Positions 1-6,602 of a stretch of DNA of 8,763 bases are shown piece after piece. Both the position numbers and the translations under genes were made by a program. The notes under the pieces are model-generated. The model was not told the origin of the DNA. It made no database searches and saw only the letters and a list, made by a program, of their open reading frames with translations. The first letter of the stretch is position 1. Each line of letters opens with the position of its first letter. This stretch comes from Syntrophomonas sp. UBA4807 (GTDB taxonomy: Bacteria; Bacillota; Syntrophomonadia; Syntrophomonadales; Syntrophomonadaceae): assembly GCA_002402575.1 (NCBI GenBank), contig DHGD01000040.1, positions 1 through 8,763 on the forward strand. The letters run 5' to 3'.

Positions 1-1
1 G

Positions 2-772
2 ATACCGGAGATTCACGAATTGACTATGTATTACTCTATGTTCACCGCGGTCAATGTTCTGCGTCACAACCCCACCGTTAAGACCGAAGCGGCACAGCAC
101 GGTTTTAAGGACATGACATATGGATTTCTGGGCTATCCCCTCAGTCAGGCCGCAGATATCAGTATTTTTAAAGCCCATCTGGTACCGGTGGGAGAAGACC
201 AGATCCCCCACATTGAACTGGCCCGGAAAATCGTTCGGCGCTTCAATGATCTCTATCAGCCGGTTTTGGTCGAACCCGAGGCTCTGGTCGGAGCCACTCC
301 CCGCCTGGTGGGCCTGGACGGCAAGAACAAAATGAGCAAGAGTCTCAACAATGCCATTTTTCTTGCAGACACGCCCCAAGCAGTTCAAGAAAAAGTGAGG
401 AATGCTGTTACTGACCCGGCCCGCATCCGCAAAACCGACCCGGGTCATCCCGACATCTGTACGGTATTTGAATATCAGCGCGTCTTCAACTCCGCTCAGG
501 TTGAGGCTATCGAATCGGATTGCCGTCAGGGCAAGGTGGGATGTGTGACTTGCAAAAATAACCTGGCCGCCATCATCAATGCCTTATTAGAGCCGATGCG
601 TGAGACCAGGCAGTTTTATGAGGAGCGGCCTGATGAAGTCAAAGACATTCTGATGGCTGGCACTGCCAAAGCTCAAAGGGTGGCTCGGCAGACCATGTCT
701 GACGTCAGAGCGGCCATGAAAGTAGATTACTTTGAGCGCGAATTTCCTCCGCCCCGGCTTGATAAGGGTTAA
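2..772 (+). CDS. trpS: Tryptophanyl-tRNA synthetase, C-terminal part (5' end outside window)
   Basis: Class Ic aminoacyl-tRNA synthetase that charges tRNA-Trp with tryptophan in the cytoplasm. The reading frame is open from base 2, beginning IPEIHELTMYYSM. An in-frame TTG at 20 is therefore not the start: this stretch aligns with the middle of the Rossmann domain of TrpS. The 256 visible residues correspond to most of a protein usually about 330 long, so roughly 75 N-terminal residues with the HIGH motif are missing. Visible family signatures are GYPLSQAADI followed by LVPVGEDQ, which help form the adenylate and tryptophan site, and the KMSKS loop encoded at 329-343. Further on are CTVFEYQRVF and GCVTCKNN, then an alpha-helical anticodon-binding C-terminus. 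The gene converges on a small minus-strand gene 39 bases downstream. The identity is secure; no defect is seen. Confidence 0.96.
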   Translation: MPEIHELTMYYSMFTAVNVLRHNPTVKTEAAQHGFKDMTYGFLGYPLSQAADISIFKAHLVPVGEDQIPHIELARKIVRRFNDLYQPVLVEPEALVGATPRLVGLDGKNKMSKSLNNAIFLADTPQAVQEKVRNAVTDPARIRKTDPGHPDICTVFEYQRVFNSAQVEAIESDCRQGKVGCVTCKNNLAAIINALLEPMRETRQFYEERPDEVKDILMAGTAKAQRVARQTMSDVRAAMKVDYFEREFPPPRLDKG

Positions 773-775
773 GAG

Positions 776-801
776 CAGCAGACTTGCTGTTTAAGTAAAC
801 A
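776..801. other. Two small inverted repeats between convergent genes
   Basis: The 39 bases between the trpS stop and the stop of the minus-strand small gene hold two weak dyads. CAGCA (776-780) can pair with TGCTG (785-789) over a 4-base loop. The overlapping TGTTTA (788-793) can pair with TAAACA (796-801) over a 2-base gap. Neither is followed by a clear U-tract on either strand. They may act as a weak bidirectional 3' end, but this is a guess from position and symmetry alone. Confidence 0.3.
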
Positions 802-811
802 TATTGGATTC

Positions 812-1006
812 TTATCGGCCCGTCAATAAGCTTTCCAGGCGACGTGCCCATCCTCCGGCATCGGTAGCCAGGATAATTATGAGAATTAGGGCCATTAAGC
901 CAATGAGATTATATTTCCATCGCTGCCGCTCAAGTTGCTGCAAAAACTTCTCCGGGCTGCGGGTGGTTGTTGTTCTTCGGTTCGGGTTCGGTCGGATATA
1001 GTACAT
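812..1006 (-). CDS. Small single-pass membrane protein, unknown function
   Basis: A 64-residue protein of no recognised family. The N-terminal half is polar and basic (MYYIRPNPNRRTTTTRSPEK). A short helix (FLQQLERQRWKYN) leads into one hydrophobic segment at about residues 34-48 (LIGLMALILIIILAT). A short tail ending RRLESLLTGR follows. Arginine and lysine before the segment suggest the N-terminus stays in the cytoplasm. The frame is open much further upstream, to 1561, but that part is antisense to the next gene and reads like a shadow. ATG at 1006 is preferred because AGAGGG lies 8 bases before it and the residues downstream have a sensible protein composition. The gene converges on trpS and diverges from the 145-residue hypothetical gene. 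The reality of the gene is likely but not certain. Confidence 0.6.
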   Translation of the reverse strand: MYYIRPNPNRRTTTTRSPEKFLQQLERQRWKYNLIGLMALILIIILATDAGGWARRLESLLTGR

Positions 1007-1187
1007 ATTATATCGCCCTCTGCCAGCGTCATATGGTCTGTGCTCAGCATAACTGATAGCTGCGGCGGCAGCAAACCGGATGCAATTCATAAGCGGCAGA
1101 TCGATGCAGGCAGTCTGTGCTCTTAACGCGTGGAGCAGGTCTGCCTGGCATTTTACAATGCAAATCAATACTTTAGGGAGTGAACAT
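1007..1187. promoter_or_regulatory. Divergent intergenic region with candidate promoters
   Basis: This 181-base gap separates two divergent genes. On the minus strand TTGCTG (1069-1074) and TATGCT (1046-1051) stand 17 bases apart and could drive the small membrane gene. GCTGC/GCAGC arms lie in and beside the -35 element. On the plus strand TACAAT (1154-1159) is a fair -10 element, but the expected -35 position (1131-1136, TGGAGC) is poor. AGGGAG at 1175-1180 is the ribosome binding site of the plus-strand gene. None of these promoters is close to consensus. Confidence 0.35.
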
Positions 1188-1625
1188 ATGCCAGCTGTAA
1201 AAGAATTTAAGCTGAGCCTGGTAAAACAGGACACCCATCTGCGACTGCCTACCGTTACTTCAATAATAGTAGTGCAAAACCTGTATGATATTCTCTTCCA
1301 GTATTTGATCGATGCTGAGCAGGAGAGCCGTCTCAAACAATTGATCGGCCTTATGGAAGCCCATATCAAAAGTAAAAGCAGAGCCCCTTTTTCTATTCCC
1401 GTAGAAGATCTAGAGTTTCTAGGCGAAGGCTTAGAGGAGTTAAAGCTGCTGAACTGGGCCGAGGTTGCGGTAACTGTTTTCCGCATTGAGATAGCCGGAC
1501 AGGAGCAGGCTTTGCAGGAGGATCTGGAGCCCATCTTTGATTTGCTGCAAGAACTGTTCACCTTTAAACGAGTGGGAGAGAGCGATATGATTTATGTTTA
1601 CCCCTCCCGGCTTACCATGTATTGA
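1188..1625 (+). CDS. Hypothetical protein, 145 residues
   Basis: I do not recognise the family. The start is ATG at 1188, with AGGGAG 7 bases upstream. The frame is open back to an ATG at 1080, but that has no ribosome binding site and its extra residues look non-coding. The protein is soluble-looking, with no signal peptide or membrane segment. The N-terminal 25 residues are beta-like (MPAVKEFKLSLVKQDTHLRL). A mostly helical middle includes NLYDILFQYLIDAEQESRLKQLIGLMEAH. The acidic, helical C-terminal half (ALQEDLEPIFDLLQELF) ends in a tyrosine-containing tail. The charge pattern and codon use look like a genuine gene. It converges on speB, whose stop lies 20 bases away, and the two share a hairpin at the junction. 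No function can be assigned from context. Confidence 0.8.
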   Translation: MPAVKEFKLSLVKQDTHLRLPTVTSIIVVQNLYDILFQYLIDAEQESRLKQLIGLMEAHIKSKSRAPFSIPVEDLEFLGEGLEELKLLNWAEVAVTVFRIEIAGQEQALQEDLEPIFDLLQELFTFKRVGESDMIYVYPSRLTMY

Positions 1626-1634
1626 TAAGCTGGG
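1606..1634. terminator. Hairpin at convergent gene junction (possible bidirectional 3' end)
   Basis: CCCGGCTTA (1606-1614) can pair with TAAGCTGGG (1626-1634), giving nine pairs including one G-U, around an 11-base loop. The left arm lies in the last codons of the plus-strand gene and the loop contains its stop codon. The speB stop follows 12 bases beyond the right arm. There is no U-tract on either side, so this is not a textbook intrinsic terminator. A role in ending or protecting both convergent messages is inferred. Confidence 0.4.
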
Positions 1635-1645
1635 GAGTAAAAGTC

Positions 1646-2512
1646 TTAGTAGGCAAGCAAGGCTTCCCGGATGATTTTAGCTCCCAATATAGAGGTATTA
1701 TCACCTTTCTCATAAGGTGGGGAGATCTCCACCAGATCAAATCCGACTACCTGCAGTTCCTTAAAAGAGTGCATTGCCTGCAGCAATTCGCGGGAAGAGA
1801 ATCCGCCTGGTTCTGGTGTGCCGGTGCCAGGTGCGAAGGCCGGGTCCAGTACGTCAATGTCTAAGGTGATATATACGGGACGTTCTCCCACCTGCTCTTT
1901 TACGCTGTCCACCGCACCCAATAACTGATCCAGATAAAGACAGGTCCTGCCTTCCGCATATTCCAGTTCATCCTCCGTCGCCGAACGGATTCCCAGTTGA
2001 AAAAGCCGCTGTGGCCCAAGCGCATGGGCCACATGTCTCATGACTGTGGCATGGGACAGTTCTTCGCCCAGGTATTCCTGACGCAGATCGGCGTGAGCAT
2101 CCATCTGAACCACCACCAACTCGGGGTAGCGGCGCTGATAAGCCTTAATCACTGGCAGTGATACCAGATGTTCTCCCCCAATGCACAGAGTTTGCTTGCC
2201 GTGTTTCAATATAGCCTCAACCGTACACTGGATGCGATTCAAACTTTCGGTTACATTGCCAAAGGGCAAGACCATATCGCCGCCATCGAAGAAATCAATA
2301 TCCAACAGGGAGCGTTTTTGATAGATGCTGAATTCTTCAATGCCTGCAGAAACACCTCGCACGCGCGCTGGCGCCAGCCGGGTTCCCGGCCGGAAACTGG
2401 TAGTGGAGTCCATGGGCAACCCCAGTAAGACCTTGGCACAGGAAGCATATTCAGAACTGGATCCCATAAAACCAAAATTTTTTTCCAGCCACGGCAAATC
2501 CCTGTCTATCAT
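1646..2512 (-). CDS. speB: Agmatinase (agmatine ureohydrolase)
   Basis: Hydrolyses agmatine to putrescine and urea with a binuclear manganese centre. It belongs to the arginase/ureohydrolase family; 288 residues is the usual length. All six metal ligands expected in the family are visible: H115 in GGEH, D138, H140 and D142 in DAHAD, and D218 and D220 in DIDVLDP. The substrate-loop signature GTGTPEPGG (229-237) and the conserved DLVEISPP segment near E262 follow. ATG at 2512 is chosen over an in-frame TTG at 2518, because GAGG lies 7 bases before the ATG and only 1 base before the TTG. The ATG begins 2 bases after the speE stop, so the genes are translationally close. The last gene of the pdaD-speE-speB operon. 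Agmatinase fits better than arginase because the operon makes agmatine and spermidine. Confidence 0.95.
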   Translation of the reverse strand: MIDRDLPWLEKNFGFMGSSSEYASCAKVLLGLPMDSTTSFRPGTRLAPARVRGVSAGIEEFSIYQKRSLLDIDFFDGGDMVLPFGNVTESLNRIQCTVEAILKHGKQTLCIGGEHLVSLPVIKAYQRRYPELVVVQMDAHADLRQEYLGEELSHATVMRHVAHALGPQRLFQLGIRSATEDELEYAEGRTCLYLDQLLGAVDSVKEQVGERPVYITLDIDVLDPAFAPGTGTPEPGGFSSRELLQAMHSFKELQVVGFDLVEISPPYEKGDNTSILGAKIIREALLAY

Positions 2513-2514
2513 TT

Positions 2515-3339
2515 TCAATCCTCGATTATCCGGCTTACAAATCCCGGCAACTTAAAGGCCGCCTCATGTATCTGGGAATTATAGTACTTGCAGGCTTGTT
2601 CATAAGCCATTAGCGGCAGGCGCGGATCATGGACCTTGGAGCCCACAGTGAAACTCCACAGTCCGCTCGGATAGGTGGGAATGCTGGCCAGGTACAGCTC
2701 GGCTATAGGAAAGGCCTGTTTTATTCCTGTATAGGCCATTTTTATCACATCGGCATTAAAAAATGGCGACTCGCTCTGGGCCACCAGCATGCCGTCCTCT
2801 TTCAAGGCGGCGAACACGTTCTGATAAAACTCGGCTGAAAAAAGCTGCACTGCCGGTCCTACCGGCTCGGTGGAGTCTACTATGACCACATCGAAACAGG
2901 CCCGGCGTTCTTTGATATATTCAATGCCATCCCTTATCACCACTTCAGCCTTGGGGTCGCTGAAAGCGCGGCACAACTCCGGGAAGAAATCCCGTGAGGC
3001 CTCTACCACGCGGTCATCAATTTCAACCAGAGTGCCTTTAACAACCCCCGGGTGGCGGACTACTTCGCGCAGGGTTCCGCCGTCTCCGCCACCTATAATT
3101 AATATCTGTTGGGGATTGGGGTGGGCATTCAATGCTACCTGGGTAATCATCTCATGATACACCCATTCATCCTTCTCGGTGGTCTGCACCATGCCGTCCA
3201 ATAGCAGCATGCGCCCGAATTGTTCGGTTTCTACCACTGCCAGATGCTGATACTGGGTCTGCTCGGTACGCAGGGTCTGAGTTGCTTTACAACTAAAACC
3301 CAGCGACGGAGTCTGATACTCGGTAACCCACAGTTCCAC
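2515..3339 (-). CDS. speE: Spermidine synthase (polyamine aminopropyltransferase)
   Basis: Transfers the aminopropyl group of decarboxylated S-adenosylmethionine to putrescine, giving spermidine and methylthioadenosine in the cytoplasm. The 274 residues match the bacterial family length. An N-terminal beta domain carries LLLDGMVQTTEKDEWVYHEM (residues 45-64). The Rossmann methyltransferase-like core has the nucleotide loop IGGGDGGTLREV (82-93). The catalytic gate-keeper region DSTEPVGPA begins at D155, which by family comparison is the catalytic aspartate. PTYPSGLWSF (221-230) is the conserved late motif. The start is GTG at 3339, with GGAGG 7 bases before it; an ATG only 2 bases after the GGAGG is too close and out of frame. 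It lies between pdaD and speB. The co-substrate enzyme SpeD is not in this window. Confidence 0.96.
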   Translation of the reverse strand: MELWVTEYQTPSLGFSCKATQTLRTEQTQYQHLAVVETEQFGRMLLLDGMVQTTEKDEWVYHEMITQVALNAHPNPQQILIIGGGDGGTLREVVRHPGVVKGTLVEIDDRVVEASRDFFPELCRAFSDPKAEVVIRDGIEYIKERRACFDVVIVDSTEPVGPAVQLFSAEFYQNVFAALKEDGMLVAQSESPFFNADVIKMAYTGIKQAFPIAELYLASIPTYPSGLWSFTVGSKVHDPRLPLMAYEQACKYYNSQIHEAAFKLPGFVSRIIED

Positions 3340-3402
3340 AGCATTTCCTCCTAACCATTTCCTAAGTAGCGGTGATAAACTCTGTTGTCAATATCTCCGG
3401 CG

Positions 3403-3864
3403 CTAATACCAGAGCGGCACCGCCGCAAAGGCACAGCCTACTTTTTCAACCACATGCTCAACAGCAGCTATTTTAACCTCTTCGAGTTCAATATTTCTGA
3501 TGGCAAAGGCTTCTCTCACCATCTTCTCCACCATGCTTTCCGCTTTCGCCTTGCTGCAGTGGCCCTCATATTCCATGATGATTCCAAAACGATCCGGCTT
3601 TTGAATCCCCACTGCCACCGCCGCAGCGATTTGGGTACCTGGCTGATCGCAAACAATAGTACCGTAGGCAATTGGCAACAGTGAACCCTCGGGGATGAGC
3701 AGTTCAGGGTCAAAATGACAGCCCGGAGGCAGTATACTGCTCACCCTCAACAGGTTGGTATTGCCCACCCGGGCTTTTAAGAGTGCCCCGTCAAAAGCAG
3801 TCAGTTCTGTTTCCCCTTCCGCTGCGGCAGCGGTCAAAAAATACTTTTTAGGTAATGGAAGCAT
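3403..3864 (-). CDS. pdaD: Pyruvoyl-dependent arginine decarboxylase proenzyme
   Basis: Decarboxylates arginine to agmatine. The family is made as a proenzyme that cleaves itself between two serines, and the second serine becomes the pyruvoyl cofactor of the alpha chain. Here the 153-residue protein has RVSSILPPGC, so the predicted cut is S42/S43. This gives a beta chain of about 42 residues and an alpha chain of about 111. GTIVCDQPGTQIAAAVAVG and the conserved IIMEYEG follow; E98 there probably matches the catalytic glutamate of the archaeal enzyme. The size and motifs fit PdaD rather than the larger PLP-dependent SpeA. The start is ATG at 3864, with GGGGAGGG 6 bases upstream. It is the first gene of the operon, separated by 63 bases from speE with no promoter or terminator visible between them. 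It supplies the agmatine used by SpeB. Confidence 0.93.
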   Translation of the reverse strand: MLPLPKKYFLTAAAAEGETELTAFDGALLKARVGNTNLLRVSSILPPGCHFDPELLIPEGSLLPIAYGTIVCDQPGTQIAAAVAVGIQKPDRFGIIMEYEGHCSKAKAESMVEKMVREAFAIRNIELEEVKIAAVEHVVEKVGCAFAAVPLWY

Positions 3865-3899
3865 TGGTGACCCTCCCCATATTTATTGGCAACAGGTAT

Positions 3900-3927
3900 A
3901 TTATATCCAAACAGGTGCCAAAATCAA
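3900..3927 (-). promoter_or_regulatory. Sigma-A promoter of the pdaD-speE-speB operon
   Basis: Read on the minus strand, TTGATT (3922-3927) and a perfect TATAAT (3900-3905) are separated by 16 bases. Transcription would start near 3893, giving a leader of about 29 bases that carries the pdaD ribosome binding site. It lies just after the lysR terminator, so the polyamine genes form a separate unit. No operator-like dyad was seen around it. Confidence 0.75.
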
Positions 3928-3955
3928 ACCATTTTCTACAATCCTTCATAATAAG

Positions 3956-3979
3956 AAAAACCCGGCCTGGGCCGGGTTT
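3956..3979 (-). terminator. Intrinsic terminator after lysR
   Basis: A GC-rich stem pairs CCCGGC (3961-3966) with GCCGGG (3971-3976) over a 4-base loop and is extended by A/T pairs on both sides. On the minus strand it runs straight into TTTTTCTT. It begins 9 bases after the lysR stop codon. It ends the sufC-sufB-lysR unit and insulates the polyamine promoter downstream. Confidence 0.9.
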
Positions 3980-3987
3980 CGAGCTTG

Positions 3988-4875
3988 CTATTTCCATTGC
4001 CTCATGAACTCCACGAGGGAATTGACTGATTTACGCCTTGACTTCTGACGCGGGTAAATAACATAAAAATGCCTTTTACTCATAGCCTCGGCTATGCTTA
4101 ACCCGCGGAGCCGGGATGGAGCAATTCTCTTGATGGCCCAGGAGGAGACGATGGAAATGCCCATGCCCGACTCCACTGCCGCCAGAACTGCCTCTGTACT
4201 GCCCGCTTCCATATAAACGCTGAGCTCCTCTTTCTTTATTCCGCAGGAGGCCAGCATCTCTTCGGCGGCTTTCCTGGTACCAGAACCCTTTTCCCTGAAA
4301 ATCCAGCGCTCCGCCAGCAAGTCGGTCAGCACTACCCGGGAAGATCGCGCCAGGTGGTGTTCTGCCGGCACGATTACCATCAGTTCATCCTCCAGCCACT
4401 GAAACCCGTCAATTTTGCGTATATTGCTCCAACCGCCTACAATGCCCACATCCAGCACCCGGTCCGCCACCAGGCTGATAACCTTGTCGGTATCGGCAAT
4501 ATCCATGGTCAAGGCGATGCTGGGGAAGCGGTCTTTGAAGTCTTTCAACAGCCGGGGCAGGATATATTGGCCAGGTATGGTACTGGCTCCGATATATAAA
4601 GTACCTTTGCGCCCGTCGGCAACTTCTTCCATGGCTTTTTCAGTTTTGTCCATGGCTTTGATGACCTCACGAGCGCAAATATAAAGGGTTTCACCCGCTT
4701 CAGTGGTCTTGAGGCGGCGTCCCGCTCTCTCCAACAGCAAAACCCCATAGAAATCCTCCAGGGTTTGAATCTGTTTAGTCACCGCTGGTTGGGACAGGCC
4801 GAATTCTTCAGCGGTACGCGACAGATTCTGAGTTTCGACCACTTTGACATAGGTTTTGAGCAAGTTTAGGTTCAT
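3988..4875 (-). CDS. LysR-family transcriptional regulator
   Basis: A 295-residue DNA-binding regulator of standard family length. The N-terminal winged helix-turn-helix (residues about 1-62) is typical: LSRTAEEFGLSQPAVTKQIQ forms the helices, followed by LLLERAGRRLKTTEAGETL. Residues about 90-290 form the periplasmic-binding-protein-like effector domain, with YIGASTIPGQYILP at its start and FREKGSGTRKAAEEML in the hinge region. These segments resemble the CysL/CysB-like and selenium- or sulfur-linked branches of the family, but the ligand cannot be read from sequence. The start ATG lies 26 bases after the sufB stop with only a partial ribosome binding site (GGTGA, 4 bases away). Expression is therefore probably coupled to the suf genes. 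A terminator follows. It probably regulates its own operon, and an inverted repeat of LysR type lies in the sufC promoter. Confidence 0.92.
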   Translation of the reverse strand: MNLNLLKTYVKVVETQNLSRTAEEFGLSQPAVTKQIQTLEDFYGVLLLERAGRRLKTTEAGETLYICAREVIKAMDKTEKAMEEVADGRKGTLYIGASTIPGQYILPRLLKDFKDRFPSIALTMDIADTDKVISLVADRVLDVGIVGGWSNIRKIDGFQWLEDELMVIVPAEHHLARSSRVVLTDLLAERWIFREKGSGTRKAAEEMLASCGIKKEELSVYMEAGSTEAVLAAVESGMGISIVSSWAIKRIAPSRLRGLSIAEAMSKRHFYVIYPRQKSRRKSVNSLVEFMRQWK

Positions 4876-4902
4876 TAGTTCACCAGCTCTAAAAGCAGTA
4901 AA

Positions 4903-5826
4903 TCAACGCAAAAAGCCTTCGATAATGGTATCCACGGCCTGTTGTTCGGTAAGCCCTAAGGACATCAGTTTGATCAATTGCTCTCCGGCAATCTTCCCTA
5001 TAGCTGCCTCGTGGGTAAGTACCGCCCTGGCGTCTTCGGCTACCAATTGAGGAATAGATTTTATTTTAGAGTCGCCCATTATGATCGAGTCGCACTCTAC
5101 ATGTCCGGTGCAGTCAGACCGGCCTATTAAAGCAGCGCGGAATATCTGCTCGGAATTCTCCTTGGCAACCGAACGGGATAATACCTGACCGCTTCCCGAG
5201 ACGCCGTCTATGTACATTTCCACATTCGATTCGGCATGCTGACTTCCATGGGTTAAGAGACGCTCGATCATCTTCACATGTCCCTTGGAGCCTATATGCA
5301 CCGTGGTGTTGCGCACCGTATCATCCACTCCGGCGATCTGCACCATCTCCATCTCAATGGAGGCGCCTTCGGCAACATGTACCATAGTGGTGGGATTTAG
5401 GATCTTCTTTCCTTTACCCCTGCCTTCGCCGTAATGCTTTTCCACATATCGCAATTTGCTGTTAGGATGCAGGATGAATTCATGTATGCCGTCATGCTGG
5501 GAATTCATGTGGCTGGAGTTGTGAATGCCGCATCCGGCGATGATAGTCACATCAGCGTTTTCGCCTATGATAAAGCTGTTATAGACCAGATCCTTCAAGC
5601 CCGCTTTGGTAAGAATCACGGGCACATGCACCGTCTCTCCCCTGCTGCCAGGCGCAACGGTGAGGTCAAAGCCCGGCTTGTCCGTTTTGGGAGTAATCTC
5701 AATGCCAGGCGAGGAATGGCGCAGAACCGGGCTGCCGTCAATGCGGATATTGACGGCGCCCTCAGGCGTTCCCTCCAAATCAGCAATGGTTTTGAGAAGG
5801 TTGCTTTGTATTTCATCTAATTTCAT
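4903..5826 (-). CDS. sufB: SufB/SufD-family Fe-S cluster scaffold, short form (SmsB-like)
   Basis: Scaffold partner of the SufC ATPase in Fe-S cluster assembly. At 307 residues it is much shorter than classical SufB (near 495 in E. coli). It consists mainly of the parallel beta-helix core plus a C-terminal helical SufC-docking part (GEQLIKLMSLGLTEQQAVDTI). Two residues known to matter in E. coli SufB appear conserved: C245 in ECDSIIMGD aligns with Cys405, and E273 in THEAAIGKI aligns with Glu434. On that basis it is SufB-like and not a degenerate SufD. Other cysteines are C99 and C239. The start ATG overlaps sufC by 14 bases and has GGAG 9 bases before it. No cysteine desulfurase, SufU or separate SufD lies beside it, which matches the minimal two-gene SUF-like (SMS) systems described in anaerobes. 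The scaffold role is secure; the SMS assignment is inferred. Confidence 0.9.
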   Translation of the reverse strand: MKLDEIQSNLLKTIADLEGTPEGAVNIRIDGSPVLRHSSPGIEITPKTDKPGFDLTVAPGSRGETVHVPVILTKAGLKDLVYNSFIIGENADVTIIAGCGIHNSSHMNSQHDGIHEFILHPNSKLRYVEKHYGEGRGKGKKILNPTTMVHVAEGASIEMEMVQIAGVDDTVRNTTVHIGSKGHVKMIERLLTHGSQHAESNVEMYIDGVSGSGQVLSRSVAKENSEQIFRAALIGRSDCTGHVECDSIIMGDSKIKSIPQLVAEDARAVLTHEAAIGKIAGEQLIKLMSLGLTEQQAVDTIIEGFLR

Positions 5827-6562
5827 AAGCTACATCTCCACTGCACTGTTCTTTCATCTTACATTCAATCTCATCTTTAATGTGCGGCCAGATCTCTTCC
5901 GGAGTGCCGCGGTGCACCAGCATGCCGCTCTCCATTACCAGAACCTCGTCACAGATATGGAGCATATTTTCATTATGGGTAATAATAATAGTAGTTAAGC
6001 GTGGGTTTTTCTTGTAGCGCCCCACAATCACGGCAATCAGCTTCTGTATGGTCCACAAATCAACCCCCGCCTCAGGCTCATCCATGATACTGACAACCGC
6101 CTCTCTGGCCAAGGTCTGTGCCATCTCGATGCGTTTCATCTCGCCGCCGCTCAGTCCCGGCCCTACATCGCGGTCCAGGTAATCTTCCGGGCACAGCCCC
6201 ACATCACGCAAGGTCATGCGCAAGTGCAGGTTGTCTATTCCCGGCCGGGCAATATTAATAAGGTCTTTTACGGTCAGTCCCTTGAAACGCGGCGGCTGCT
6301 GGAAGGCGTAGATTATTCCCAGCTGGGCCCGCTCACTGATGGAAAGCGGAGTTATGTCCTTATCCTGCAGGTAAATCCTCCCCTGGCTGGGCATATAGAT
6401 TCCCATTATCAGCTTGGCCAGGGAGGTTTTGCCGCCACCATTGGGCCCGGTTATGCCGTAAACCTTGCCAGCCTCGAACTCAAAGTTAATCCCCCGAATA
6501 ATCTCCCGGTTCTCGCCCTGATCATTTCCAACTACCATGGATATATCATTCAATTTCAGCAT
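5813..6562 (-). CDS. sufC: SufC-type ABC ATPase for Fe-S cluster assembly (SmsC-like)
   Basis: Soluble ABC ATPase that drives conformational change in the SufB-like scaffold during Fe-S cluster assembly. It is 249 residues, the usual SufC length. Motifs in order are Walker A GPNGGGKT (39-46), Q-loop around Q88/Q89, ABC signature LSGGE (137-141), Walker B ending SIMDE with D161 and E162, and the H-loop histidine H196 in IIITHNEN. The DEPEAGVDLW sequence after Walker B is characteristic of SufC rather than of transporter ATPases. No membrane protein gene is nearby. The frame is open to 6700, but ATG at 6562 is chosen because GGAGGGG lies 8 bases upstream and MLKLNDISMVV is the normal family start. 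It is the first gene of the sufC-sufB-lysR operon. Confidence 0.95.
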   Translation of the reverse strand: MLKLNDISMVVGNDQGENREIIRGINFEFEAGKVYGITGPNGGGKTSLAKLIMGIYMPSQGRIYLQDKDITPLSISERAQLGIIYAFQQPPRFKGLTVKDLINIARPGIDNLHLRMTLRDVGLCPEDYLDRDVGPGLSGGEMKRIEMAQTLAREAVVSIMDEPEAGVDLWTIQKLIAVIVGRYKKNPRLTTIIITHNENMLHICDEVLVMESGMLVHRGTPEEIWPHIKDEIECKMKEQCSGDVAYEIR

Positions 6563-6602
6563 AATCGGTACCCCTCCTGCTGGATGTGACAAATATAGGT
6601 AT

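Noticed and set aside
1047..1063. Second copy of the sufC promoter inverted repeat upstream of the small membrane gene (GCATAAC...ATAG)
   Set aside because: Only the first half-site and a few central bases match. The other arm is absent and GTTATGCT can arise simply as part of a -10 element.
1007..1561. Long minus-strand open frame extending the small membrane protein to 249 residues
   Set aside because: The upstream part is antisense to the well-supported 145-residue gene, has a serine-rich shadow composition, and has no good ribosome binding site. Only the last 64 residues, from ATG 1006, look like a protein.
5434..5998. 128- and 130-residue plus-strand open frames opposite sufB and sufC
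   Set aside because: Both are antisense shadows of strongly conserved genes and share no family motif.
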